Notes: generated from the sequence alone by a model not told the origin. 64,000 nucleotides of DNA from Leptospiraceae bacterium (GCA_024233835.1 JACKPC010000008.1:1-64000); one strand, 5' to 3'; positions 35,784 to 46,452 are shown, counted from the first letter of the stretch. A program made the numbers and translations.

Positions 35784-35862
35784 GATAATGCTGCTTGTAT
35801 AGAGTAGGACTCTAAAAAAACAGTTTTTGTTTACCCTATCTGTAGAAAAGCATAATTCTTCC

Positions 35863-36657
35863 TCAAGGAAAGCGTTTTAAATCATGCTTTTGAAAGGTCC
35901 ATTCCGGAGTTATTAATTGCTTTTTAAAAGAAAGCTTATACCAGGGGCTTAAAGAAGAGGAAGGGTTTCTCAGGATATGAATATCCTGTGCCGGCATATA
36001 ACTTTGTGCCAAAAGAAATATGGTGTCTCCTTTGGTGTTCTTAGCCATATCCATGACTATAACCGCGTGACCGTAAGGATTCCCGGTTTGTAGGAAGATA
36101 TCTCCAATTTCCATATTATTCAGCTTGGATATTCTTGTAACTTCCTGGTTTAAAGAATAGGTTCCGGCATAAGAAAAAACTACATCCATGTAAGAACGAA
36201 AGGTTTTGTATGTATAATCTTTTTTTGCTTTTTTTATCCAGTAAGTTTTATTTCCTCTTACTTTTAAGCGATAACCTTCTGCATATTTTGTATAATACGC
36301 CGTATCTCCGTTGGTAAATTGGAAATGAATATTATTCCACATTTTATTTGTATATAAATATTCCGCACGTAGACGCATCACTGCATCTGCACATTGTTGT
36401 AAATCCCTATTTCCCCTGTCTATATCGAGTACAGCAAATTGAACATCCTGCCTTCTTTTCTTTTTTCCATTGTATAAATAAACCATAGAGTTCTTTTTTA
36501 GTTTGAAATTTCGCAAGAAAAGACCAAAGGATTTTTTTGGAAGTTCGATTCGTTTATAGCCTTTTGGAAGAGGTATCTCTGAAACGGACTTATAGGGATT
36601 GTCCTGTGCATTCAAACAGGACAGGAAGAATATTATAAGAAGAAAGATTTGCTTCAT
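35863..36657 (-). CDS. DUF4846 exported protein
   Basis: 264 residues. The signal peptide ends near SCLNA. The body matches the DUF4846 pattern closely: PLPKGYKRIELPKKSFGLFL, AVLDIDRGNRDLQQCADAVM, RLRAEYLY, FRSYMDVVFSYAGTYSL, IGDIFLQTG, HAVIVMDMA and FLLAQSYMPAQDIHI. The function of the family is unknown; conserved His and Cys suggest an enzyme. It overlaps the UbiA-like gene by 4 bp. Confidence 0.82.
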   Translation of the reverse strand: MKQIFLLIIFFLSCLNAQDNPYKSVSEIPLPKGYKRIELPKKSFGLFLRNFKLKKNSMVYLYNGKKKRRQDVQFAVLDIDRGNRDLQQCADAVMRLRAEYLYTNKMWNNIHFQFTNGDTAYYTKYAEGYRLKVRGNKTYWIKKAKKDYTYKTFRSYMDVVFSYAGTYSLNQEVTRISKLNNMEIGDIFLQTGNPYGHAVIVMDMAKNTKGDTIFLLAQSYMPAQDIHILRNPSSSLSPWYKLSFKKQLITPEWTFQKHDLKRFP

Positions 36658-37502
36658 AATAGAAACAGGATATATAGCATTTCCAAAAAGGGAAAGAGAA
36701 AAATAGGAAAATCTAAAAACAGATCATAAAAGATTTCTTTTTTGAATAGTACCCGGAATGGCTTAATTTTAAAAAGGACTGCGATTAAAAAATATAATCC
36801 AAGAATCAATATCTCTGCACTAAAAAGTTTTGCACTTAAATGAATCAGGATACCCAGAAGGGAGCTGACTAATAAGAGATTCCCAAGTTTACTTTCACTT
36901 ATATACAAACTGAGATTCGGTTTATTATAAACCTTATCTCCTTCTTTATCTCTATAATCAAACCAGAGACCATTAATAAAGAAAATTAAGAAACGAGAAA
37001 GAAAAAAGAGAATTCCACCTGAATCCGGATTTTTTCCGAGGTAAAAATAAGGAAAAAAACTGAGTACTAAGCCCCAGGCCAGACCTAAAAGTAAAGGTTT
37101 TAAAAAACCCCTGATAAGTGAGGGAATAAAAAAAGCTTTACTCAATAAGAAATACAATAGGGTTAAAATCGAAGAAATGATAAGTTTCTTAACAAAAAAG
37201 AAAGGAAGGAAAAAAAGACCGGACGCAAGAATCGTAAATGAGAGAGTTATATGAACAAAAAAAAGTTTTTCATGTTCCTGATAATAAATGGCACGCAGGG
37301 GAACATTTAAAACATCCACCGAAGCTCTGTCTTTCCATCTATCGAGATTGTATAGTGTAAATACAAGGAAGAATGTAAAAATATAAAATTCATAGGGAAA
37401 AGCCTCCAGGCCCCTGTGTCTTTGCAGTGTGAAAATACAAATAGGAGCTAAACCGGCTAAGGGAAAACTGAAATAGAAAAAATATTGCAATAAATGGCGC
37501 AT
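36654..37502 (-). CDS. UbiA-like membrane prenyltransferase homologue
   Basis: 282 residues, seven to nine hydrophobic helices. Two acidic motifs occur where UbiA enzymes have theirs: LYNLDRWKDR (about 51-60) and FDYRDKEGDK (about 181-190). They could bind Mg2+ and a prenyl diphosphate. Sequence outside these motifs is not familiar, so the substrate is unknown. It is first in a two-gene unit with the DUF4846 gene. Confidence 0.55.
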   Translation of the reverse strand: MRHLLQYFFYFSFPLAGLAPICIFTLQRHRGLEAFPYEFYIFTFFLVFTLYNLDRWKDRASVDVLNVPLRAIYYQEHEKLFFVHITLSFTILASGLFFLPFFFVKKLIISSILTLLYFLLSKAFFIPSLIRGFLKPLLLGLAWGLVLSFFPYFYLGKNPDSGGILFFLSRFLIFFINGLWFDYRDKEGDKVYNKPNLSLYISESKLGNLLLVSSLLGILIHLSAKLFSAEILILGLYFLIAVLFKIKPFRVLFKKEIFYDLFLDFPIFLFPFLEMLYILFLL

Positions 37503-37551
37503 AGGAGTATTTCTATTTTTAGTAGTTAGGAAGAAATTTCCAGATATTTTT

Positions 37552-38553
37552 ATGAGGATTCTTACTTTGTTAAAAAACCTGAGTAATCTTAAACTGTATT
37601 TAAAGTTTAACTCTGAAGCAATAAGCTATTTTCTGTATCTGCTTTTACTTCTGAGTATTTCCTGTATTTCCAGCCCGGCTTCCAAAAGCTTTAAAGACTT
37701 AAAGGTGGATACCACTAAGTTTCAAGCTGAATTTAAAGATCCAAAGCAGATTAAAATTCTGATTTTTGGAGATAGCGGAACGGGGAATGAAAACCAGTAC
37801 AGGGTAGCCAAAGCCATGAAAGAGGTCTGTGATAAGGAAGGTTGTGATTTTGGCATTCTTCTCGGTGATAATTTTTATGAGACCGGCATATCCTCAGCAG
37901 ATGATGCACAATTTGACGAAAAGTTTGAAAAACCCTATTCTCCTCTTGGAATTAAAATCTATGCAGTTCTCGGAAACCATGATTACGGGCTTGCCGGTAT
38001 GATAGGAGGGAATACGAAATACCAGGTGGAGTATACTTCCCGTTCTAAATACTGGGTTATGCCACATTCTTATTATAATATTGCAGGAACTGAAGTTGAA
38101 TTGATCGGTCTGGATACAAATCCTTTTAAGAAAGATAAGCTTCAACAGGAATGGCTTTATGAAACTCTCGAACAAAGTAAAGCCAGGTGGGTTTTAGTCT
38201 TTGCTCATCATCCTTTCTTTTCCGGTGGAAGGCATGGGGATGATAAAGGTTTAGAAGAACTTCTATTTCCGAAACTCTGTCAATATGCAGATATTTACCT
38301 TGCGGGTCATGAGCATGATTTACAGCTTTTGCAGGAAAAATGTGATACGGAATACTTTCCCCACCTTATATCCGGTGCTGCCGGTAAAAAACGAGCTACC
38401 GGAAAAAGTGAGAGAAGTCTTTTTGCCAGGGAAGGTTTTGGTTTTACAAGGCTTGTTTTAGCGGGAGAGACAATGAAAATTTATTATTATGATGATTATG
38501 GAAAAGAAGTTTTTCATAAGGATTTTCCCAAAAGACAGATAAGAAAGAAATAA
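37552..38553 (+). CDS. Lipoprotein metallophosphatase, purple-acid-phosphatase type
   Basis: 333 residues. The N-terminus is hydrophobic with a lipobox-like SISC near residue 42, so the true start may be a later codon. Metal-binding blocks are in order: FGDSGTG, GDNFYETG, GNHDYG, FAHHPFFSGG and GHEHD, as in tartrate-resistant acid phosphatases. Substrate unknown. It lies 49 bp from the divergent UbiA-like gene and 4 bp before the GT117 gene. Confidence 0.82.
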   Translation: MRILTLLKNLSNLKLYLKFNSEAISYFLYLLLLLSISCISSPASKSFKDLKVDTTKFQAEFKDPKQIKILIFGDSGTGNENQYRVAKAMKEVCDKEGCDFGILLGDNFYETGISSADDAQFDEKFEKPYSPLGIKIYAVLGNHDYGLAGMIGGNTKYQVEYTSRSKYWVMPHSYYNIAGTEVELIGLDTNPFKKDKLQQEWLYETLEQSKARWVLVFAHHPFFSGGRHGDDKGLEELLFPKLCQYADIYLAGHEHDLQLLQEKCDTEYFPHLISGAAGKKRATGKSERSLFAREGFGFTRLVLAGETMKIYYYDDYGKEVFHKDFPKRQIRKK

Positions 38554-38557
38554 TTAT

Positions 38558-40789
38558 ATGAATACAGACAATAAAAGTTTAATGACTATACAGCCCCAGA
38601 GAGTAGATAGTAAGCTTGTATTAGAGACAGCTTATCGTTTTACAGTTCAAGAAAATCCGGCTAAAGAAAGGGGAATTCCCTCTGCTTTGTTTGTTTTCTT
38701 TTTCATTCTTTATGCTTATTCCAGGGCGAATACCTGGGCCTTACCTACCATATTTTCTATCGATGGAGCCGAATTAACACTGAATAGTATAGAGTTAGGA
38801 GTAGACCATCCTCCCGGTCATCCTCTCTGGACATTACTGGCACATTTGTTTTATAAATTAAAATCCTATCCGGCTGAATGGGGAGCCATTCATGCCAGCA
38901 TACTTCCGGCTGCCCTATTTGTTCCCTATTTATATAGAACTCTTGGTTTATTAACCCAGAATCGCTTAAGTTCTTTTCTCTTAAGTTTTTCTTTTGGTAC
39001 TTCCTTTCTTTTCTGGTTGCATGGTAGTATCATGGAAGTTTATGCTTTACAATCTTTATGCTTAATTCTTGTTTTTTTCTATTCTTTAAAAAGTATTTCT
39101 TTTTTTGAACCCTTTGATTTTATTAAAACGGGTCTGAGTCTCGGTTTATTAGGTTCTGTGAATTATCCTTATATTATAGCTCTTACACCGTATCTGGTAA
39201 TGTTATATTACCCTTTTTTAAAACATAGAGAGATCCGTATAAAACAACTTGTCTATGTCCTGTTATCAACATTCATTGGTTTATTACCTCTTTTATATAT
39301 TCCCTTACGTTTAAAAAGTGGTAACTTTATCTTCGATTTGAATTATCTTTCCGGTTATAAATTGGGAAGTTTTAAGTGGTATATCTGGTATTTAAGCGGT
39401 TGGGGATTTACTCTTGATAGAGGAGGCTGGTTAAGCACGGACATATCACAGTATTTCCGGTTTTTATTGAAATATATACAATCTGTCCTGGAGAATTTTA
39501 CTCCCTTTTCTTTATTTTTATTGCCTTTTTCTTTTTATTTTTTTACAGCTTTTTGGAAAGGATATAAAGAGAGATTGGCAAAAAAAGACATCTCCTCATT
39601 AAACTGGGTTTATCTTTTAGTATTTTTACAATTTCTAATATATGCTATTCCCTCAATTGCTTACAGTGTAGCCGATCAAGAAGTATTCTTTTTCCCTTCA
39701 TTTATTTGTCTTAGTTTATTTTTATCTTCCGGCTTTCAATTAATTGAAAAGAAGAGAAAAGGATTTATCTTATTTTCTTCAGCCTTTCTTCTTTCTATTA
39801 TTATTAGCTCAATCTATTCCGGAAAAAAAGTTTTATCAATCAGTAAGTCTGAAAATGAATATAAAGCAAGGTTAGCTATGATTCAGGGTTTTCCACTCGG
39901 TTCTCTAATATTAGGACATGGAGATGGAACTACCTTACGTTATAAGTATTTTCAAAGTATAAAAAGTTTGAGACCTGATTTGGAAATTGATACTATAAAC
40001 TCTTATTTAAGGCAATACAGGGGAGAATTTTCTGAGGAAATAAAAAAACGCTTTGATACGAATTCCTTATATACGGGACTTTTGCATTCGGATAAATTTT
40101 TATTTATAAAAAAGGTTTTAGAAAAAAATACAGAAAGAGATGTATTTCTAATACAGGGAAAAAAAGCCATTAAATATCCCGGTATTCAGTATCAACCGGT
40201 TCCTTACAATCCGGAAGTATACTTGATAAGCCTAACATCTGCCGGTTCTTCTCATAATGAAAAACCTTTAATGGATATAAATCTGAATATAAACTCGTTT
40301 CCGGCTCATTTGAAGTTAGAAGGTTATAGTTTCAAAACTGACAAAGAAAATGCTGATAGAATAAAAATAGATAAAGAGAATTCAAAAATTCATATTCCGA
40401 GGAATCTTGAGTTTCAGTTTCTTTTATCGGTTAAGAGGTTAAATCAAACTGAAGAAGAATATATAGCCGATATTTTTTTTACCGATAGGGAAGGGAATAT
40501 AATAGAAGATAAGGCTTCGAATTTTTATCCGGCTTTTCGTTTTTTTATACTGCATAAAGATACAAAAAAAGATGAGTATGAGACTTCCTCTTTTTATTTT
40601 TCTTTTCCTGAAAAATATAAAGCAGGTATATACAGGTTATTTTTGCGTTTAAATCAGACTACTGGTGAAATACAAAACTTACCGGGAAATCGGAAAATAC
40701 ATAAAACAGAAATTCAATTTACAAGTCCTGTAAAAGAAGGGGATAAACCCGGAGAGTTTATCCCGCTTGGCAATGTAGAGATTTATTAG
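38558..40789 (+). CDS. DUF2723 / GT117 membrane glycosyltransferase-like protein
   Basis: 743 residues with about ten membrane helices in the first 420 residues and a soluble C-terminal part. The N-terminal block FSIDGAELTLNSIELGVDHP followed by PGHPLWTLLAHLF is the signature of DUF2723 (CAZy GT117), proposed protein O-glycosyltransferases of the GT-C fold, with the acidic Asp/Glu in the first outer loop. It should work in the inner membrane with a lipid-linked sugar. Confidence 0.8.
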   Translation: MNTDNKSLMTIQPQRVDSKLVLETAYRFTVQENPAKERGIPSALFVFFFILYAYSRANTWALPTIFSIDGAELTLNSIELGVDHPPGHPLWTLLAHLFYKLKSYPAEWGAIHASILPAALFVPYLYRTLGLLTQNRLSSFLLSFSFGTSFLFWLHGSIMEVYALQSLCLILVFFYSLKSISFFEPFDFIKTGLSLGLLGSVNYPYIIALTPYLVMLYYPFLKHREIRIKQLVYVLLSTFIGLLPLLYIPLRLKSGNFIFDLNYLSGYKLGSFKWYIWYLSGWGFTLDRGGWLSTDISQYFRFLLKYIQSVLENFTPFSLFLLPFSFYFFTAFWKGYKERLAKKDISSLNWVYLLVFLQFLIYAIPSIAYSVADQEVFFFPSFICLSLFLSSGFQLIEKKRKGFILFSSAFLLSIIISSIYSGKKVLSISKSENEYKARLAMIQGFPLGSLILGHGDGTTLRYKYFQSIKSLRPDLEIDTINSYLRQYRGEFSEEIKKRFDTNSLYTGLLHSDKFLFIKKVLEKNTERDVFLIQGKKAIKYPGIQYQPVPYNPEVYLISLTSAGSSHNEKPLMDINLNINSFPAHLKLEGYSFKTDKENADRIKIDKENSKIHIPRNLEFQFLLSVKRLNQTEEEYIADIFFTDREGNIIEDKASNFYPAFRFFILHKDTKKDEYETSSFYFSFPEKYKAGIYRLFLRLNQTTGEIQNLPGNRKIHKTEIQFTSPVKEGDKPGEFIPLGNVEIY

Positions 40790-40793
40790 AAAT

Positions 40794-42917
40794 TCAAGGT
40801 ATTATCTTTCGTATGGTATGATTATAGTATTCACTAATATATAGGTTTCCATTTTTATCTACTGCTATTCCGAAAGGAGTATTAAACCTGGCATTCGTTC
40901 CATTTCCATCCTGAGAACCAATAGAACCATCTCCTACAACAGTGCTTACCGTATTATTCCTTGTATCAATTTTTCGAATTTTGTTATTATAACTATCTAC
41001 TACATACAGGTATCCATCCTTTCCTATTACAATTCCGGTAGGTGAATTGAATAGGGCATTCGTTCCCGCACCATCTGAAGAACCGGAAACAAAGGCCGAG
41101 CCGGCTATAGTATTCGTTGTGCTGGAAGTGGTATCAATTTTACGAATGATTCCGGGTCCCGGATCAGTAAAGTAGAGATTCCCGGAACTATCCATGGTAA
41201 GGCCACCCGTAGAGTAAAGCTGGGCAGAGGTTCCAATTCCATCATAAGTGCCTCCTGTACCATCTCCTATTAGAACCGAGATAGTACCGGTACCGAGATC
41301 AATTTTTCGAAGATAAGAACTCATTGCATCCTGACCGAAATAAAGAATATTATGAAGAGTATCTAAAAAAACGGATACAGGGTTATATAAATAGGGAGAA
41401 GTGGAACTCGGAATCCCCATTTGTCCTGCAAAAGTACTTACATTACCATTAGAATCAATTTTTCGAATCACCTGATTATAGGTATCTGCTACATATAAAT
41501 CTCCGCTTCGACTATCTATAGTAATGCCATTGGGTCCATTGAATTGGGCATTCGTACCTATACCATTTGAAGAACCGGTAACAAAACTGGAGCCGGCTAA
41601 GAGACTTACATAGTTATTGCTCAAATTTATCTTTTGGATTACATGAGCTGAATTGGAAGTAATATAGAGGTTTCCGGTGGAATCATAAACGATTCCACCG
41701 GGGTAATAGAGACGTGCGTTTGTTCCGTAACCGTCTGCAACTCCGGAAGAACCGGCAATACCGGCCAGGGTACTGACACAATAGCCGCAGGCAGGAGTGG
41801 ATGCCGTGACAACCGGGTATTGAACTATGTTCCCGAGGGAGTCCCTGGCGAGAACAGTGAAGTAGTAGGTGCTGATAGAGCCCAGACCGGAGATTGTATA
41901 GCTGAGTGTAGAAGTCGTCCAATCCATAGAAGGAGTTTTTAGATTGGCTGAATCTATAGTGGAAATGTCGTTACTTGTAGAGAATATTAGCTTATATTGA
42001 TAAGGAGGTATACCGCCTGTAGCTGCCGGCCAGCTGAGCTGAATGGATTCATAGGATTGAACAATGGTTGTGATACTACCACCTGCACTGAAAGGGCTCA
42101 CTGCATTGGGGTCAATATTTGTAGTATTTGTGCTGTTATCATCCAGAACTTCGAGAGCTGTGATGGTAATCTTTAGATTTCCTTTTTCTACCGTAACGGC
42201 AGGAGGAGGGTCATCCTTTTTAATTTCTTCCGGTATTACAAAACTAAAAGTACCCAGTTCTTCACCATCTTTTACAACCGTAACCGTAACTTTCTTAGAG
42301 ACATTTTTCCCATCACTCTGTTTTTCCAGTTTAACAAGAAGAGTATAAGTTCCCGAAGCGTCGCTGATAGTATCCGCTTTTACATCCTGAATACTTAAAG
42401 AGAGGGGTTTTTCGATTAGACCGCTATTGTCTCCTGAAAAAACAAGGAACCGGGCGGCCTTACTCGGAATTTTGGTATTTTGAGAGAGAATATAGTCAAA
42501 GTTGGTTCCAGTTTTATAGAACCTTCCAATTCTTCCGAGGGCTTTATTATTTGCATCTCCCCAGTAAAGTTCATAAAAAGTGATTCCGGTTTCATCAGCA
42601 GCTTTTTTTAAACTCAGCTTTCCGGCGACTTCACCTAAATCCGGATCCACGTCAGTAAAACTGAGTCCCTCTGAATTGATCACAGGTGTTCGATGAATGG
42701 AGAGCCCGGTATTAATCCCGGAACTGGAGGAAACCGCAGCAAAAGATAAAGGATTGCCAGAGGCGTCCTTGAGAGTTCCTTTTACAGAAAGCTTGGGTAC
42801 GGGACTCGAAATTGGCTGAAGAGCAGAAAATAACCTGATTCCATTGTCTTTTTTATTGGAAGAAGATGGAAGGCAGGAGTAAAGGTATAGAATGATAAGA
42901 AGGACGAGCGACTTCAT
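40794..42917 (-). CDS. NHL-repeat lipoprotein
   Basis: 707 residues from the ATG at 42917, which has GGAG 7 bases ahead; the track-length start at 42929 has no ribosome-binding site. The signal peptide ends LYSC (lipobox). Residues ~40-240 are beta-rich, a fibronectin-type segment lies near 290-370 (IQLSWPAATGGIPPYQYKL), and from ~385 six or so NHL repeats follow, with G(I/L)xxDxxGNLYxxDxxNxxIRKID units. A surface beta-propeller, probably for binding; no catalytic residue evident. Confidence 0.82.
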   Translation of the reverse strand: MKSLVLLIILYLYSCLPSSSNKKDNGIRLFSALQPISSPVPKLSVKGTLKDASGNPLSFAAVSSSSGINTGLSIHRTPVINSEGLSFTDVDPDLGEVAGKLSLKKAADETGITFYELYWGDANNKALGRIGRFYKTGTNFDYILSQNTKIPSKAARFLVFSGDNSGLIEKPLSLSIQDVKADTISDASGTYTLLVKLEKQSDGKNVSKKVTVTVVKDGEELGTFSFVIPEEIKKDDPPPAVTVEKGNLKITITALEVLDDNSTNTTNIDPNAVSPFSAGGSITTIVQSYESIQLSWPAATGGIPPYQYKLIFSTSNDISTIDSANLKTPSMDWTTSTLSYTISGLGSISTYYFTVLARDSLGNIVQYPVVTASTPACGYCVSTLAGIAGSSGVADGYGTNARLYYPGGIVYDSTGNLYITSNSAHVIQKINLSNNYVSLLAGSSFVTGSSNGIGTNAQFNGPNGITIDSRSGDLYVADTYNQVIRKIDSNGNVSTFAGQMGIPSSTSPYLYNPVSVFLDTLHNILYFGQDAMSSYLRKIDLGTGTISVLIGDGTGGTYDGIGTSAQLYSTGGLTMDSSGNLYFTDPGPGIIRKIDTTSSTTNTIAGSAFVSGSSDGAGTNALFNSPTGIVIGKDGYLYVVDSYNNKIRKIDTRNNTVSTVVGDGSIGSQDGNGTNARFNTPFGIAVDKNGNLYISEYYNHTIRKIIP

Positions 42918-43000
42918 ATTTATCTCCAAAAACAGAATTTTATATACTAAATTAAGAAAAGCAAGTATAATTTTTGAAATAAAACATGAAATTACTTCAT

Positions 43001-44746
43001 CTATAGGTTTTTAACTTCTAATTCATCCTCTTCCGGTTCAGTTTCCAAAATGGGTATTTCATCTGTTGCGATTTCAATGCCATCCGTTAAAACTACACTT
43101 CCTCCTCCGGGTAAAAGAAGAATTAAATCATGGAAGCCGAGAAGGTTTGAGGTATTTTCAGGAATATGTATTGTACAGGAAAGAGTTCCCGAATCTTTTT
43201 TTTCAACAGGAATGGGAGAACCGATTGCTTCAATCAATACCTGCATATCATCAGTAAAGCCATTACCGACGAGTTTTAGATTTATTTCTTTATCCGTTAC
43301 ATACCATTTGTTAGGAGAAATAAAACTGATTGATATTTTATTCGTTGCAGCTTTTGCCGCGATATAACCGGTTTGACTGGTAGTTAATAGCCCGTGCAGG
43401 GTTACAGGAATATCGGGTAAGCCATTTAAAATATTAGATTGAAGTAAGTTATAGATATAAACAAATATAGCTACAATAGTGAAACCAAATAACTGTAAGC
43501 GAGCAAGGTCAATCACTTTACCTGTACAGATTAAATTTCGCATAGAGGGCTGAGTATTTCGTAACTCATTTTTGCTTATCTTATTTTCTATAATTGTTGA
43601 TGAGAGTAAGCCACCGTAACTGATTGCCATTAATCCTAATAAAGAAGGGTTGAAATCGGGGATTTCTCCGCTTTGCAGGATTAAGCCCCAGCAGATTGCT
43701 ACGTAACAATAACTTCCTAATAGCACAATAGTCCAAATGAAGGCCTGAAACCTGGATAAACTGTATGTATTTGTTTTTATATCAAGAAAAATATAAGGGA
43801 AGAAGTTAAATCGCTTCATAATAAAGGAAATAAAACCCAGAAAACTTAAGAGAACGATTAAGCTTATAATTACAGCTCCTTTTTTCCAATGAGCATTTAA
43901 TACTACATATCTCTTGACTTCCGAGGGTTGCGAATTAATCATGAGTTTTAACTTGATTGTTTCACCAAAGATTTCACTTCTCAAATGAGAGAATAGGTTT
44001 GACTCTTTTGCTTTTATGGTGTGTAACATTCGGTCAAGGGTTGTGGAAAGAGTGAAGCGTAAGGTTTGTTGGTTGGTTTTTGGGTTTGGTTTGGAAAGAT
44101 AAATTGCCTTTCTTGTTGTCAACAACCTTTCCTTAAATTCATAGCTTGGATCTTCTTCTTCGTGAATATAGAATAAGTATATATTATCAATATTATCTCC
44201 AAAATTTTCACCTTCAATTGTAATCGTATCCCCTGCAACGCCGGCTGCCGGGCTTACTTTAGATATATGAGGTTGCATTCCCGGTTTTATCGAACGTTGT
44301 GGAATTTCAAAAGTAACAGCCTGGAGGTCTTTTATTTTTTCTAAGTTATGATAGAGACAAAGAGTAAGTGTCGCAGTATCCTGATAGGGTATGGGAGATT
44401 CACTTTTAATTTCGAATCTTGCTTCTGTATCACTATAAAACTTTACGCTTCCTGTAACGATATGAAGTTCTTCTCCGTTTAATTCAAAATTGAAGTAAAG
44501 GTTATCCGCAGTTTTCGGTTTCTTTACTTTTTTTTTATGATGGTAATTAACGTCCTCTAACAAGAAACGTTCTTTTAGATTATCTCCTTTAATTTTAACT
44601 CGAAGTAAATTTTTAGAAAAATCTTTTACTTTTACCGAACGCATTCTATAATTAGAATTACTTACCTTATCAATTTCGCTTACTGCATGGGAGTGTAAAG
44701 CACCTGTTATCAAAAAAACTGTTAATATACCTGTAATAATTTTCAT
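43001..44746 (-). CDS. Membrane protein with IPT/TIG domains (second paralogue)
   Basis: 581 residues. Signal peptide (6-20), an N-terminal beta domain, an IPT/TIG segment (AAGVAGDTITIEGENFGDN, about 162-180), then membrane helices near 290-310, 340-360 and 365-385 and a further pair near 410-470, and a second beta domain (VTDKEINLKLVGNGFTDDM). It is paralogous to the next gene along its whole length, and they overlap by 4 bp (ATGA). The function is unknown. Confidence 0.72.
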   Translation of the reverse strand: MKIITGILTVFLITGALHSHAVSEIDKVSNSNYRMRSVKVKDFSKNLLRVKIKGDNLKERFLLEDVNYHHKKKVKKPKTADNLYFNFELNGEELHIVTGSVKFYSDTEARFEIKSESPIPYQDTATLTLCLYHNLEKIKDLQAVTFEIPQRSIKPGMQPHISKVSPAAGVAGDTITIEGENFGDNIDNIYLFYIHEEEDPSYEFKERLLTTRKAIYLSKPNPKTNQQTLRFTLSTTLDRMLHTIKAKESNLFSHLRSEIFGETIKLKLMINSQPSEVKRYVVLNAHWKKGAVIISLIVLLSFLGFISFIMKRFNFFPYIFLDIKTNTYSLSRFQAFIWTIVLLGSYCYVAICWGLILQSGEIPDFNPSLLGLMAISYGGLLSSTIIENKISKNELRNTQPSMRNLICTGKVIDLARLQLFGFTIVAIFVYIYNLLQSNILNGLPDIPVTLHGLLTTSQTGYIAAKAATNKISISFISPNKWYVTDKEINLKLVGNGFTDDMQVLIEAIGSPIPVEKKDSGTLSCTIHIPENTSNLLGFHDLILLLPGGGSVVLTDGIEIATDEIPILETEPEEDELEVKNL

Positions 44747-46452
44747 TTTTCATCTTCTCCCTGTATTTGTATTGCTTCTTTTAGTGCTGTTTTTTTCCCT
44801 TCTGAAGGTATTAGTATTAAGTCATATTTCCCGGGGGCTTCGAATCCGGGAATCTGAAAGCTGCAACTGGATGGGTTTTTAAACTCGACCGGGAAGGGTC
44901 CCAGATCTCCGACCAATACCTGCATTTCTTTTTTAAATCCGGTCCCGACAAGGTGTATAAGCAGATTTTTTTCGCTTACTTTAAAACTTGTTGGCTTAAT
45001 CACGGAAACACTTATATCGTCTGAAACCATTTTACCGCTTAAATATCCCGCCTGACTGGCTGTCAGGAGTCCGTGAAGAGTAGGGGGTATGTCCGGGAGT
45101 CCATTTAATATATTACTCTGTACCATTGTAAAAAGAAAAGCTATAATAGAAACGATGGTAAAACCGAATAGTTGTAGCCTCGCCATGTCTACTTCATTCC
45201 CGGTACAGAACAGATTTTTTAAGCTGGGACTTGTTTCTCTTATTTCATTTTTAGGTTTTTTATTTTCAATGATTTTCGAGGATATCATTCCCCCGTAACT
45301 TACTCCCATCAGGGCAATTAAAGATGCATTAAAATCCGGGATTACACCATTGCCGAGGATCATGGCCCAGCATATAGCCACATACAGATAGCTACCTATA
45401 AGAACCAGCGTCCAGAGAAAAGCCTGGAATTTAGTCAGACTGTATGTATTGGTTTCCGATTCCAGAAGGATTTCTTTTAAAAAATTAAATTTCTTCATTA
45501 TATAAGAAATCATCAAGAGGAACAATATCACGGCAGAAATACTTACTGAACCCGCGATAAGCTTCCATCTTTTGGATAGATACCGAATTTCTACAATCTT
45601 AGAAGGGCGATTGGCTACCATCAGACGAAGTTGAATAGGGTGCCCGAGAAAGGATCGGAAACCATGCTCGGGAATACTCATTAAGCCGAGTTCTTCCTCC
45701 AGAAGTTCCGGTATACTAAATCGTATTTCATCAATCCCCTTGCTTCCTCTTGATGTATAAAAAGGTCTTTCTGAAGACAGGATATCGTTCTTGTTGAGAA
45801 TCTTCTTTTTTCCCTTTCGGATAAACTGAACTTCTATTGAATCTGCGCTCACACGGGCAAGGTTATTGCCTCGAATGATGATTGTGTCCCCCGCAACTCC
45901 CGCAGCGGGTGCTACTTCTGAAATGAAAGGTTGCTCTCCTGCTTTTTCCCTGCGTGTTTCAATACGGAATGTTTTTGTATCGAGGCTTTCTCCCTGAACT
46001 TTTCCGTAATAATTCAGGTACATTTTCAGTTCATATTCTCCTTCTTTGAGTTCATCGAAGAATTGGATTTGAACCATGCTGAGAGTGGAATCTTCAGATA
46101 CAAAAGAACCCGGAATGATTCGGGCTTTGAATTCTTTTCCATCTTTTATTGCCATAAAGGAGAGATAATAAGGTTCTAGAGTTTCCGTATCTTCTTCATT
46201 TTCTTGTTTTATCTTTAATTCTGATTTTTTTTGGATATTATCCAGTAAGAGACTTCTGGCAATATTCTCAGGAGCGTTGATATAAATGTGAAAGGTGTTT
46301 ATAGAAATATTATCCAGAAGGATACTGTGTATTCTTAACTGTTCTCTATCCAGGGCATAAAGCGAGGAGGATAAAAAAAGCAGCACCACGGTAAGCCCAC
46401 GGAACATGGACATGGAAAATGCAATAATGGACAGGGATTGCTTTTTTTGCAT
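44743..46452 (-). CDS. Membrane protein with IPT/TIG domains (first paralogue)
   Basis: 569 residues with the same layout as its neighbour: signal or anchor segment (near 17-34), beta domain, IPT/TIG segment (AAGVAGDTIIIRGNNLA), helices near 295-320 and 345-400, the conserved LTKFQAFLWTLVLIGSYLYV and NILNGLPDIPPTLHGLLTAS, then a C-terminal beta domain. The start among ATGs at 46452 and later is uncertain. First gene of a two-gene unit. Confidence 0.72.
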   Translation of the reverse strand: MQKKQSLSIIAFSMSMFRGLTVVLLFLSSSLYALDREQLRIHSILLDNISINTFHIYINAPENIARSLLLDNIQKKSELKIKQENEEDTETLEPYYLSFMAIKDGKEFKARIIPGSFVSEDSTLSMVQIQFFDELKEGEYELKMYLNYYGKVQGESLDTKTFRIETRREKAGEQPFISEVAPAAGVAGDTIIIRGNNLARVSADSIEVQFIRKGKKKILNKNDILSSERPFYTSRGSKGIDEIRFSIPELLEEELGLMSIPEHGFRSFLGHPIQLRLMVANRPSKIVEIRYLSKRWKLIAGSVSISAVILFLLMISYIMKKFNFLKEILLESETNTYSLTKFQAFLWTLVLIGSYLYVAICWAMILGNGVIPDFNASLIALMGVSYGGMISSKIIENKKPKNEIRETSPSLKNLFCTGNEVDMARLQLFGFTIVSIIAFLFTMVQSNILNGLPDIPPTLHGLLTASQAGYLSGKMVSDDISVSVIKPTSFKVSEKNLLIHLVGTGFKKEMQVLVGDLGPFPVEFKNPSSCSFQIPGFEAPGKYDLILIPSEGKKTALKEAIQIQGEDEK

